DNA from: Beta vulgaris subsp. vulgaris
Taxonomy: Eukaryota > Streptophyta > Magnoliopsida > Caryophyllales > Amaranthaceae
NCBI RefSeq assembly: GCF_026745355.1
Contig: NC_079203.1
Coordinates: 44,558,081 to 44,622,080 of the forward strand
DNA length: 64,000 bases
Direction: 5' to 3'
In this document: in pieces, positions 10,570 through 22,800 of the stretch
How positions within the stretch are numbered: position 1 is the first letter of the stretch
Layout: each line of letters begins with the position of its first letter
Position numbers and translations under genes: made by a program
Notes under the pieces: generated by a model
Told to the model about the DNA's origin: nothing
Databases searched by the model: none
The model's input: only the letters and a program-made list of their open reading frames with translations

Positions 10570-11089
10570 TATATAATTTGCTAAATTATATACTCTATAA
10601 AAAATGAAATTAATGTTTTTTTATATTAAATTTGATATCATATAAAAAAATATCAATTATAATTTCTGAAATAAAATTTTATAATACAAGAAGGTAGTTT
10701 ATAATCGATGAATATGACAATTTACTTCAATATTAATATTATCATCCTATGCAAAAAAAAGTTTCGAATTTACAAAAAAATAATTATTTCAGCTCTTTTA
10801 TGGCCATCTTCTTCAGCAATACTATGAAACTATGCCAAAAAAATTTATTTAACAAAAAAAAAATTAAGAGTTAAAATAAAGTAATTTATTATATTATAAA
10901 TTATAGAATAATTTCAAGGTTTTATTATCAACCTATGCTATACGTTCGGAAAACTAGTTTAAGTTTATACGCATGCCAAGAATTGTTATATTTTTTTGAT
11001 AATTTAGTAGCATTTTCATTAGTAAATTTGGAGGCTTTACAAAATAATTGTAGTGTAACTCCCATGAAAAAGAGCACTCACCCAATAAG

Positions 11090-11319
11090 TGATAGAGTTT
11101 GTGAGAAAGCTTATATTGAATAGTATGGTAAGTACACTTTATATAGTACAATAGATGACAACTAATAGAGGAAATAAAGATATTATGCTAATAATATTCT
11201 AGAGAATATGCTATATAATGAAGTGATAATATTCTAAAGATAAATATGATATCTTAAATATACTAGATTACAATAACTAAAATATTTGACTGAGATATAG
11301 TCGATGTATATCTTCTATA
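11090..11319 (-). repeat. 3' LTR of the TRIM-like element
   Basis: Direct repeat partner of 12359-12588. I count about four single-base differences over 230 bp, suggesting a fairly recent insertion. Confidence 0.85.
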
Positions 11320-12358
11320 CGCCCCCGCAAGACGGACGACCGGGACGAGAGTCCAGTCATGGACAAAAGTAGAGGAGGATCAGGAGGTAGCAAACACCAT
11401 ACATGAAGATGTGGGGTGTACCATATGAGAAGTTCTCGGAGCTCCACGGCGAGTTTGAGTGACAGTTAACAGGATGAGTAGGGTGTGCTCTCGTCGAGTA
11501 ACTGCTTGCCAACTTGCCATTGACAGGTTAGAGGAATATTTTATTGTATGGGAGAAAATATTTGGGTTCCTTCACCACCATTAGAGGAGAGATAGAAAAA
11601 TGTAATGATGATGATGGTTATTTAAAAGAGAATTTTATGGTTCTCCATGATGGTTTTTGAAAAGGAAATTTATGTTTGGCAACATGTGGTAGACAAACTA
11701 CGAGGTGTCCAGAAGGGATGGTTTCTCCGTATAGGGTTTGGAGAGAAAAAAAAATTGATAATTGACATCTCATGGTATATGAAATACAGGGTGCCAAAAG
11801 AGTTGAGCGGAAGTGTAATTTTAGTTTGAAGCTTTATGAGAAGGAAGTTTGATATGGTCACCATCATTTGTCGGCGTCGGCAAAAGCTTTTGATGGTGTA
11901 GCCATGATGGAGGAAGCTAGGAAAAAATAAAATGGATCAATACACAAGGAGATGATGATGATGTGATTGGTTTTGGCTTGTTGGGTGAGAAGTCACCAAG
12001 TATAGTACGGTACGTGAGAGTGGAGGGATAGAAGATCACATATGCTATATTTCTTCTCCTTGAGTTTAAGGGGGGAAGACGAGGAAGCATGGAGAGGAAG
12101 AACAGGTGTGGTGTGGGCACCGTCATTTGTCGGCATCGACAATGATTTTAATGGTGTACGTAGCCATTAAAGAATAGGAGTAAGCATGGAGAGGGACAAT
12201 AGTTAGGGTACCATTGCTTGCTGTATATATCAGCAAGCATGATTTATGGTGTAAGTCATGGAAAAAGAAAAAGATGAAAATATGAAATAGAGGAAGGAGA
12301 GGCGTGGAGAGGGAGGTGGGATTGCGGAAGCGCAAAAAGATCAAGGCTCATGATACCA

Positions 12359-12588
12359 TGATAGAGTTTGTGAGAAAGCTTATATTGAATAGTATGGTAA
12401 GTACACTTTATATAGTACAAGAGATGACAACTAATAGGGGAAATAAAGATTTTATGCTAATAATATTCTAGAGAATATGCTATATAATGAAGTGATAATA
12501 TTCTAAAGATAAATATGATATCCTAAATATACTAGATTACAATAACTAAAATATTTGACTGAGATATAGTCGATGTATATCTTCTATA
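12359..12588 (-). repeat. 5' LTR of the TRIM-like element
   Basis: The copy next to the primer-binding site on the minus strand (TGGTATCATGAGCC, complement at 12345-12358). Same length as its partner. Confidence 0.85.
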
Positions 12589-12593
12589 ATAAG

Positions 12594-13494
12594 CAACATA
12601 TTACAAAGCTCCTCAAGCTAAATTTGCCTTAGCCAAACTAATGTCAGAGACCTACAACCATGCTACAAACTCATGTACTTGACGCAAGTCTTGTTTGGCA
12701 AGAGAATCAGCTACTATATTGGTTTCTCTCTTCTTATATTGAATGGTGAAAAGCGGATCCGATTTCAATGCATTCCTGATATAGTTCAAGAAGAAGTTGA
12801 GGTTTCATGGACCCCCACTTCCATTCGAACACCATCTAACCGCATTACTTAAGTCGGATTCCAAAATGAAATGAGACGTATGGAAGCGATTGCATCCCAA
12901 GGTGATCTTTATTGCATGATGGATGGCTAATACTTCCGCGGAGTTGATTTCCTTTGGAGGTATTGGAGATGAAAACACACACAAACTTACCCCCATGGTC
13001 ATGCAATACACCCCCGATGGCGGCTTGATTGAGAGATGGATGGAATGATACATTAACATTCCATTTCATAACATTGATTGGTGGTGGGCTCCAACATGAT
13101 AAGGAGGGAGGTGGTGGGATGTCGACTTTGGACGATGCAGATTCAGCCCATGAGAGACATTTTGGATTGTTTACAATATCATTAATGAAGTAGGAAAAAG
13201 GTCGTCCCAACCTTTAATCCACCAACTCATTCTAAGTAGGATCAATTCTTGAATTTGAGAGAGTGAGGAGACAAAATTGGAGAAAATTCTCGCATGACAC
13301 TCCTTCCAAATGGACCATGCTATTATGGAGAAACTAGCATCCCATACCTTATTAAAAAATTCGCCTTGCTTAGGGAAAGCCCATTGGATGAATAGCTCCT
13401 TCAAACTCATTGGAGAAACCCTATTAATCTCCCAAATATTCATCCACCAAGCTCAAATACTCCAAGATTTGTTATATGGATTTTAGAGTGGGAT
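12594..13494 (-). pseudogene. LINE (non-LTR retrotransposon) 3' remnant: zf-RVT tail and RNase H
   Basis: On the minus strand two frames together give the C-terminal part of a plant LINE ORF2. About 13443-13200 encodes a stretch ending the zinc-knuckle region (AWSIWKECHARIF). About 13065-12640 encodes an RNase H-like domain (MKWNVNVSFHPS, GGVLHDHGGKFV, NSAEVLAIHHAI, ESDLSNAVRW, then TNIVADSLAKQDLRQ). The first part of the RNase H is split by at least one frameshift, visible as two overlapping frames at 12805-13210. Endonuclease and reverse transcriptase are absent, so it is 5'-truncated and dead. The TRIM-like element sits at its 3' edge. Confidence 0.8.
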
Positions 13495-13499
13495 TAGGT

Positions 13500-15349
13500 G
13501 ATTATTTCTCGCAAGAAAGAGTTGCATCATGAATATTATTAAATTTTGAAATGATCTTTGCATCAAAAAAAATTATGAAATGATATGATGTTTCACTTGG
13601 CGTCTAATTAGTAATATATTGACCGCCATCTAATCTTAACATTACGGATGATAGATTTTGTGGGAGTGTTTTTTTTACGGGGTTAATAGTTTTTTTGGTA
13701 TGATATTGACAAATTTCGTAAATTATACAGTTTAATTTCTCAATTTATAATTGCTGATTTCATAAATCATAAATATCATTTTGAAATATCATAAATATCA
13801 GTTTCAGAATTTATAAATTGACTTTAAAAAATAATACATAACCAATTGTATGTTGAAAAATAAAAAAATTGCTTTAAATACATCTGTGCATATGAGGAAT
13901 ATCGAGTATGTGAGTATATCCATATTAATTAGCCATAGATATCATCCGTTGACGTGAACAAATTTGTGACTTACATTAATTTCTTATGGTAGCCTTTTTC
14001 TTGAGAAGGCTATCATAAAAACATCCTCATCCGCGTGAGGACACAACACGCAACAAAACCAACTAATTGACTAAGCTACAGAGCACATTATGTTTCAACG
14101 GTGACCTAATCTATTGTTAGTTTTAAGAGATGATGGGGATTGGGGAGGGCCACGGTCCGAGCCCTTTTGATCCGCCATTGCTATTGAATCTTATTTTAAA
14201 GTATTTTTATTTTAATGTACCAATTGTAAAAGTATTCGATACCAATATAAATGTATTAGGTGCAAGTCCTTGATGCGATCAACATGAGTCTGGATCTGCC
14301 TGAAAATGGGCGAGTTTTGGACACAACTTTTTCGACCGGTCAGATTTAAGGGAAAAAATTTTGGGCCACGAGCAACTTCAATAAGCAAATTTAGTCTAAA
14401 ATTTGGCCTGACTCGAAGATGGTCTGAAAAGCCCGCTTGGTCCAGTCAGAATTTGCGGGTTATGGCACGTGAATTTCGGCCCGCGACTTGGCCCGGTCTA
14501 GCTCAGCCTGAGGCCTTGACCCAAAATGGGCCACTTTTTGGGGTCATGCACGAACCGGCCCGGCCTGGCTCGACCCCATGATTACCTTTAGCGAGTCCCC
14601 TATTTCAAAATACTTTTTGATTTCTTGCTAATGCACATCGTTGACCCTTAATATCTTCTATTATCAACTAACAAAATTATAAAATGCGTTGATATATTAT
14701 TTAGGGAATTTACTAGAGTTATTGGTGTAATTAAGGTTATTTTTCAATTTCCGCTGCGAGTTTATTTAATCAAGAGTTGATTGTAGTTTATAGTTGCCGA
14801 GTGTCTTTCATTAGCCGTTGGGTTTAGCGGGATTTGACAAGATGATATTGTGAAATACAAGAATTATCCAACATCTTAATTAATAGCTTTTTTGTTTTAT
14901 ATATTATAAATAAGTTATAGTCAAAGGTAATAAGCAAATAATGCAAAATCAAACGTAAGGATAAAAAATAGATGAAGTATTTGCCACATACTCCACTTTG
15001 CTGGTATGGAGGAATGTCCTTAATTGCCAAAATAATTGCGAAGATGGCAAAAATGTTTCGTGTGAGTAATTGAGTATAATAATCTTTTGTTTGTTTGTAG
15101 GAAATCATAAAAGTTCGATGCGATCAGCACAAAATTTGATCATGAACTTAGATAACAGGGCCAAAAGTAGTTTCACTAGGTACAAAAGCCGTAATATCCT
15201 ACTTGTGCCAAAAACAATCTGAAAAAATTATCGTGCTCCCGTGATGAATTGCATATGAGTGTGTCATCTATCATAAATACTATAGAGAGGCTTGAAAGAA
15301 TTTCAACCATAAACAAATCATCATCTCAAACACTCTAAAGTCTGAACAA
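13500..15349. other. Intergenic; no gene, one possible hAT-like remnant
   Basis: Mostly AT-rich. A GC-richer patch at about 14270-14580 contains repeated GGGCC and CGGCCCGGCC words like the subterminal parts of hAT-type elements, but no matching ends or duplication were found. The open frame through it is low-complexity and not called. Confidence 0.4.
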
Positions 15350-15352
15350 TTA

Positions 15353-15700
15353 GGCTATGTTTAGTTCACCTGAAATTTTCTGATCTGAACTTATCTGATT
15401 TGATCTAATCTGAACTTATTTTTTCTGATCTGATCTGATTACATGATCTTATCTTTTAGATTTTTCTCAATATATAAGAAAAAATATAGTCATGTGAGGT
15501 CTTGTTTAATTCGTGTCAATGAGTACTTTATTAATATTCAATTATTATAATTTTTACTAATATGTAATGAAAGATATGATGATTTTTAAATATAAGCATG
15601 ATCAGAACTGATCTGATCTGAACTTATTTTTTCTGATCTGATCTGATCTAATCTGATCTGATTAGATATGAAATAAGCAAAAATAAGGTGAGCTATAGCC
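15353..15700. repeat. Tourist-like MITE (TGATCTGA-rich)
   Basis: TTA flanks both ends (15350-15352 and 15701-15703). Ends GGCTATGTTTAGTTCACCT and AGGTGAGCTATAGCC are inverted. TGATCTGAACTTATC-type words repeat inside both halves, and the middle (about 15470-15590) holds a core that also occurs in Stowaway-like elements of this window. Confidence 0.75.
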
Positions 15701-15864
15701 TTAATCAAGTAGTTTTGGTACAGTGACGGCTGACTTTGTCATTAATCAATTGGTTGAGGTTTTAATCCGTAATTTTTGGAAATGAAAATAGATTTTTGGT
15801 CACCCCTTTACCCTTACCTAAAACACTCGAAGTGAGAGAAATAGTCACTGCTTTCAATAGTGGA

Positions 15865-16650
15865 TATTGTGGGTCCAGTCCACTTGTTTTACAAATAAGT
15901 ATTTTTGTCTTGTGTTTGTAAGCCCAAAATGTTGGGTTATGTTTTTAGTCCACTTGGGACTAAATGTGTTGGCTTATGTTAGAAGCCTTGGAATGTTTTT
16001 TTAGATGAATTTTTATGACTTAAGAGGGAGAGAAGTTAGCAGAAAAAAAAAATCAGAAAACCCACACTCAAAAAGAGAGGAGAAAGATAGAGAAGAGCAG
16101 TTCCGATTTTTCAGGACAGTTGCACAAAATTGTAATTTGCCAGAGTTTCAACCGTTGGATCGTGCTAATTTTGTCAGCTTGTTAGGACACATAGAGCCTC
16201 ATTTTGGACGGTTGGATCATCGTTTTGAGCTCTAGTTTGTCTATGGTCGTAGCTGGACAAAACCTACGAAATTGGGTGATATTCTTCATCTTTTACTTCT
16301 CAATTGTTTATCTCTTATATATGGAAGTGTTGGTGGGTTGTGAACCTTTGTATGATTGATTTGGGTTCTTTTGCCCTTAATTTTTTCATAATAAGAGAAT
16401 GTGACAACGGTGAACTCCTCAAAAGTCCCGTAGTTTTTACTCTATAAATCGAAGGGGGTTTCCACGTATAATTCGATTGTTGATTGCATTTTATTCTTCT
16501 ACATTTGATTATTAGTTGCTGCCTATTATTGGTTGATTGCTAGGTTATTTGCTTGGTAAATTATCTGTGGTGTATTTTAGTTGTACTATTTGATTGATTG
16601 TGTTGGAGGTGATCCTTGTGGGTAGTTGATATACTACTAGGGTTCTAATA
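15865..16650 (+). mobile_element. Solo LTR, Copia-like
   Basis: A 786-bp unit begins TATTGTGGGTCC and ends GGTTCTAATA, flanked by GTGGA on both sides (15860-15864 and 16651-16655). Its last third (AAATCGAAGGGGGTTTCCAC followed by T-rich sequence) resembles the U5 of plant Ty1/Copia LTRs. The canonical tips would be TGTT and AACA; both observed tips differ from these by a transition that cytosine-methylation decay would produce. The 76-codon frame at 16005 lies within the LTR and is not called as a gene. Confidence 0.65.
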
Positions 16651-16818
16651 GTGGATACATTGATATTTGACCGAAAATGGAAAGTTCGAACAATTTATTT
16701 TCCATTTCACATAATTGGCTTGCTTCCAAGCATACACAACACGCTAAAATTAGCTACAAACTCCATCATTACAAAACATTTGTTTTACCTTAACCACAAA
16801 AAAGAAAGACTAATTTGA

Positions 16819-19800
16819 TCATTCTTTGAACTCAAATAATTTGGAGCTACGAAGAGCTTCACCAATGCCTTGGATAGAAGCAGCTGCTGCAGCCAAGGAA
16901 ACTAGCAAACATAGAAAATTAAGAAGTTGAAGCTTAAGCCACTTTGACGACCCTCGTTTGATCTTGTTTTGGGCAATGTGCATCTGGACTGGGAAATATA
17001 CTGCCAACGGCCAAAACCCGAGTGCGCCGAGCAGCGCAATGACGTCGTTAAAGAAGGGCATTGCCATGGCAACTAGTGTTACTAAGACTACAAATATGGT
17101 TCTTCCAGTTAGCCTTAGTGGATTCAAGCTTACCACAGTTTTGCTCCCTATTCTTATGGGATACTCTGCCTTTACAAATTTTGAGTTGGGCCATTTGTCA
17201 ATGGTTAATGATTCAATCTTCCTGAACACTGGTTGAGCAAGTACCTGGCCCATCATAAGAACATTTCTTAGGACCCAATAACTTTATACCAAAATCCTTA
17301 TAGTGGACCAGTTATTGGACCAAACACATCCAATCTCATCATTTCTAATACAGATTCTAATATAATTGAGGACTCCTTCCCTCCCTCCTATTTTGGATCA
17401 CACAATTCTCTTCTTTTTAGTCTTACTTCACAATTTTTGGAGGTAAATATTCACCGGTATATAAGAAAAAAACATAGTCATATGAGTTCATGTTAGATTT
17501 GTCTAGTTCCAACGTATCAAAATTTATAATATTTTCATTCATATAACTAGGTAAATGTGCGTAAAGGAGACTGTAAAAGTCATACTACGTATATAAACAT
17601 GGGAGAGAGAGAGGGAGTATTATATATTGAAGGACAATTATATTTTTTTTAGCCCAATTAATTTCTTCTTTTGTTTGAAGGGATAACCCAATTACTTTCT
17701 ATACAAAGCCCCAATCAAATGTCTCCTTTTCATTTAAGACCGAATAAATCTTAGGACATGTTTATAGTTAGAACTTAAAAGCAATAATGTTGAGTTTGTA
17801 CCTGATATGCTCCTACTAAGTGAATGACAATGAAGATGTTGGCCAAGTCTACCAGCCAGAAAGGCTCATAAAACCCAAAGCCAGTCAGCATATTGCCTGG
17901 TGCATCATTCCCAAATGCAGCATAACCCAAGCAGCCACACATCATGTAGAATACTGTGGTTGTTAATAGTGATACTCCGTTTGCTTTCTTCATCACCTTA
18001 TTCTCCGCTGGTGGCGACCTTAACGTATCCTGAGGACGTTAATTAACCAATTTCATCAGGCAATAGTTTTCCTTTTGAAATCCAATTCTTCAACTTTATC
18101 AAGGGTTAATACTTAGGAGTAGTCCAAATGAAACAGTCTCACAATATTCACGACTTGTTTAGTAGACGATAATAAACACAATTACAATGAAGCTGTTAGG
18201 CTAGGATCAGGAAGCAAAGACGATTTCATATGAGCTAGCAGAACATAACCTGTATTTCGACGAGTACTTGAGAAAAACCATAAGCAAAAGCAATATCTCC
18301 AATAGCTCTTAACATCCTCCATGTTTTCTCAGCAGCTGATATACCTATGCCTATCTCTACTCCTGTTAAACTAGTCTTCCCTCCTTTCCCTACACAAGTC
18401 CAGCATTTCTCTTTACTACATACTCCTATAAGAAAAGAAAAGCAGCCAAAATTCGTACTTACTAGAGGATTAATTACCTGAGATAATCCTGTCAAGTGCA
18501 AGTCCTATACCAATCAAGGAATACGCGAAAGACATGATTGCAGCAACAGTTGACAACCATGTTAGCTTATGGAAATTGGGTATTTGGGATAAGAAGATCT
18601 CGCAGATGCCGAAACCTATCATATAAGGGTTACTGCTAAACTTGCAAGAGGAAGCATGTCCTTTTCTGTGGAAGCAATTTGATTTATGGACTGCCCTGAA
18701 ATATTTTCAACCAACATATATATATAGTTAGTTTTACTTAATTGCATTTTTGTAGAAGGGAAAGATAACTAATTTAAACTGTAATTTAGAGTGTCTTACA
18801 CCATGCTTATGGGTGCAGTAATTGTGTAGCCAACTACAAAACCACTTAGGTTGGCGTACTGTACTACCCCACAAGCAATGCAACTTAATCTTCCTGTATA
18901 TATAATCAAACATTTTGTGTCAGTCCAGTGAATCACTCAATGAAAATTGTTAGTTGAACCAAGGTCACATACACAATGCTATATTGATTCTGCTGATTCC
19001 TGATGACCCAATGTGTAAAGACAATCACTTTCAATGACATATTCGTCAATTCTTGAGACATTAGTTATCGAAAAATGAACTTATTAGACCTTATTGAACT
19101 TAAAGTCATTTTTATTTCACCTTACATCTATACCTATTTGGACCACAAGAGCCTCAATCTTTTTGTAGAAGATTGGTGGACTCGAACCGCTAAAATTAGC
19201 ATGAATTTGAATCTAAACCAAAAATCCAACAACCAAAATTAAGTGAAAATCTGAGAAGCATACTACATACGAGTTGCTATATGAAAATCATCAAATTTTA
19301 AAGGTTAGGTTGTACGAGTGTACGACCCAAATCTGGACCCACAGATTGACTTGTAGATATTTCTATAGTAAAGCTAGGGAGTATATTTGAATGTATGTTT
19401 TTTTTTATGCAAATGTTTCAATGTGTGTGACTTGTGAAAAATTAAGTTGGTTTTTTTTTTATTAGGAAAGATAATTGGTCCGAAGACCAACCACTGCTAG
19501 GCTACTAGCATGTAGAGCATACAATCAGAGGCTTGGGTACAAGGCTAAACAACTTAAAAGACAACATGCTTAAAGGCCCATTGCCACCAGAAGCACATTC
19601 CCCAACATATTATTGGGATGAGGATTTGAAACCTAGACAATACCCTGTAATTTGGGGTACGGTGGTACTCCACGGAGCTACTACATTTCCCTCAATGTTA
19701 ACTAAGTGGTTTGTGGACCTTGGTTCAACTGTATTATAGAAGTTAACTAACAATTTTTTGATCTTGTACCTAAATTGGCTTGGACCTCCTCCATGTATGT

Positions 19801-22800
19801 GTAGTTTCTCTTTCCAGTGACACGATCAGGAGATCTGTAACAATCTGCAAGGAGGTTTGAAGTATAAAGCATGATGCCAGAAAATATTAAAAGAGTTGAA
19901 ATTCCTCCTATCCATCCAAGTTGTGCTGTGGCCCATGCTAGTGAAAGAACTCCAGAACCTATGATTGCTGTAATAATATGTGCACTTGCAGTCCATACAG
20001 TCCCTGCAAAAATATTAATGATTCATAAAACATGTACATTGACAAAGGAAGAGCTTCACCTTCTAGGATTTTCTTATGCTCTGTTTGATATCTGGTAATA
20101 AATAATAGTACTGAGTTTGTAGGTAAATTTGTGAAAAAGAGTTTCAAACAGAAGTCCAAATATATATGAATCTCTTTACATAATTTAGAGATTATATTGA
20201 GTGGTAAGAGAAATTAGAGCAAAACTCTATGACTATGAGAGGTTGAGATAATGTAATAATTAATTTCACATAAAAATTATAGTAATTAGTCATCCGTTTC
20301 TTTTTAATCTATCAGTATCAACTTTATATAGTTTTACAAAATTATACTATTCACACGTTCTACTTTGACAATCAGTTGTTACTTACATGGAAGGATAATT
20401 TATTAGATTCATCTTAGTATACATGTTCCAAATTATCAAATATTTCTTCAGTTTCTTTTAATTTGCACCATTTCGTTTACGCTTCTTTGAAAGTCGGTAT
20501 CTCTGATCAATATTGCGTATAAGTAAAAGCCAATCATTGTCTTGAGAAAAATCTAAAAAGACCTCATTTGACTATGTGTTTTCTTCTATGATGATGCGAG
20601 ATATTTTAACAAAGTTGATTGATGATAACTTAGCAAAGTTGGTTGAGGAAGACTAACAAAAATGAAATGGTGCAACTAAAAAACACAAGTATTTTACAAT
20701 TTTTGATGTCAATGATCAAAATTCTATATAGCGATGAATCAAAAAAAAAAAATTATATAACAAGCGTAAAAATCATACTGTGCATATTAAAAAATAAACA
20801 TAAATAGTACTCCCTCTGTTTTTTTTATCTTTCTCACTTAGAATCTTGACACTATTCATACTTGTAGAGAATCTTCTCAATTGTTTTCAATCTATAAGAA
20901 AAAATATAGTCATGTGGGGTCTTGTTTGATTCGTCTCAATCAATACATTATTAATATTCAATCGTTATAATTTTTACTAATATATAATGAAAGATATTTA
21001 AGTTCAAAGAAGTGCATTGGGAGACGCGCACAGAAAAAGTGAGAATGATAAAAAAAACAGAGGGAGTAATAGTAATTAATATAAAATTATTTCCTCCATC
21101 CGAATCTCATTCCGGCTTCCACTCCCACATGGCCACATTCCCTTTCCCAAAGAGTTCGAATTTTGTTGGAATTAACCCCTTCCTGCCGCTGAAAACCTAG
21201 TTTACTAATATGTGATGCTTATATTATATTGAAAGAGATTTGGTGCAGTGTAACATAAATCTAACTCAATTACATATATATTTCACTTTAAATCTTTCTT
21301 ATGCGAATACTATGCGGGTAGGTTACGCCCTTAATTCGTGAACATTTAGGGATGTACATTTATTAATTAGCCAAGTTTGAGTTACCCGGAAATTTAAAAT
21401 ATGAGAAGTCCAAGTTAGCTAGTATGGAGCCGAGTAGTAATATCATATACTTCCTCCTGTTTCTTAATAAGTGAAACACAGAGAAAGTGTTTTAAAAAAA
21501 CATGCTTTTTTTATTCAAGCTTGAGTCTTACTTGAACTATTATTATTCTTATTAAGCCATGTTCGAGGTGAGTTCAAGTTCAAACTCCGTAAAACCAAAT
21601 TAAGCTAAGTCTTATTAGAGTTTCGGCTCGACTTAATGGCCAACCTAACTCTATTATTTTTTATGCATAAGGCTTCATGCGAGCACATAATATATATCAA
21701 TTGAGGTAACAAGCAGTCCCTAAAAAGTGATGTTATGAGGGGCCTTAAAAGTTAATTAAGGCCGTCTTCATCTTCTAAAACGAGTAAGAGCCTTATCAAC
21801 AAGAATTTCCTATAATATACACACATGACCCACCAACACGTTTTAAGTGATATGAAAACAAAAAAAAATTCACATATGACAGCAACATAATGAGGAAAGA
21901 AATAAACTTGCATCTATTTCGTCCGTAAATTTCATCACATTACATGCATGAACCTAAAATAATAGGAGTACATATAGAAGAATAGAAAAATAATGCATAA
22001 GGAGTACTTAACAACTTGCTGAATTTAACTAGAAAAGTTAATGCACCATTAATTAACCACCTGACTTAACTAGTCTCATTATTTGCAGAATGTATATTTC
22101 CAAAGTCAAAATTTGCATGTTTCTAACACCATAAATTTGGCAAACGTTTGAACCCAATCATGGGTTATATGTGGAGATTGCTACATCTACGGACTACGAC
22201 AACTAGATAGACTACCCATTAGAAGTACACATTAAAAAAACAATTAATTATGTTAAGTTTGACTCCATTGATTATTATTGTCTATCTCTAATAGATAGAT
22301 TAGGATAAACAAAGTTTTTTCCGTTATATATTCCTATAATCCTATATTAAAAAAAAAAACTATGAGTCGTATAAATCCCTTTAGATTTTCTTTAGGAGGT
22401 TAGTTAGCTTAGCTAATATTCTGCCCAAATTTAGGGTAATGCATGTTGCACGCCTGAAGATTTAGTCATACAAAGATGACACTGGCGTCAACTAACAATT
22501 GACTTGGTCTGTTTCTTACCCCGGCCCTAGTAGTTAGTACCACAACCACTAGTCCGAGTCCGGATCCTCTAGAGTTTTAGTGAAACTCTACAAGATAGAG
22601 TTGTATCTGAGCCATACATCAAAAAATCAAGGGCTCATATTGATGGAAGGGAAAGATTTAGGGGTAGATTTTGATGAGATAAAATAGGGGGAATTTTGGA
22701 AAGAGATTATATGAGCCGTTGATTTTTTATTGAATGGTCGATATTGCTCAAACTCTACCTTGTAGAGTTATTTTACAACTCTAAAGGATCCAAACACAAA

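Larger units (their letters stand above)
11090..12588 (-). mobile_element. 1.5-kb non-autonomous LTR retrotransposon (TRIM-like)
   Basis: Two direct repeats of 230 bp (11090-11319 and 12359-12588) flank about 1.04 kb, and ATAAG duplicates the target at 11085-11089 and 12589-12593. Read on the minus strand, the LTR at the high-coordinate end finishes CTCTATCA and is followed at once by TGGTATCATGAGCC, very like the initiator-Met-tRNA primer site TGGTATCAGAGCC. At the other end a purine tract (GGGGGCG) abuts the second LTR. The LTR starts TATAGAAG, not TG. No gag or pol frame is present, so it must use enzymes from another element. The internal part has two diverged copies of a unit containing CATTTGTCGGC (about 11865 and 12123). 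It landed in the 3' tail of a LINE remnant. Confidence 0.85.

Noticed and set aside
16005..16235. 76-codon frame with a charged KKKSENPHSKREEKDREEQ segment
   Set aside because: Lies wholly within a Copia-like solo LTR, in the leader region; no homology recognised.
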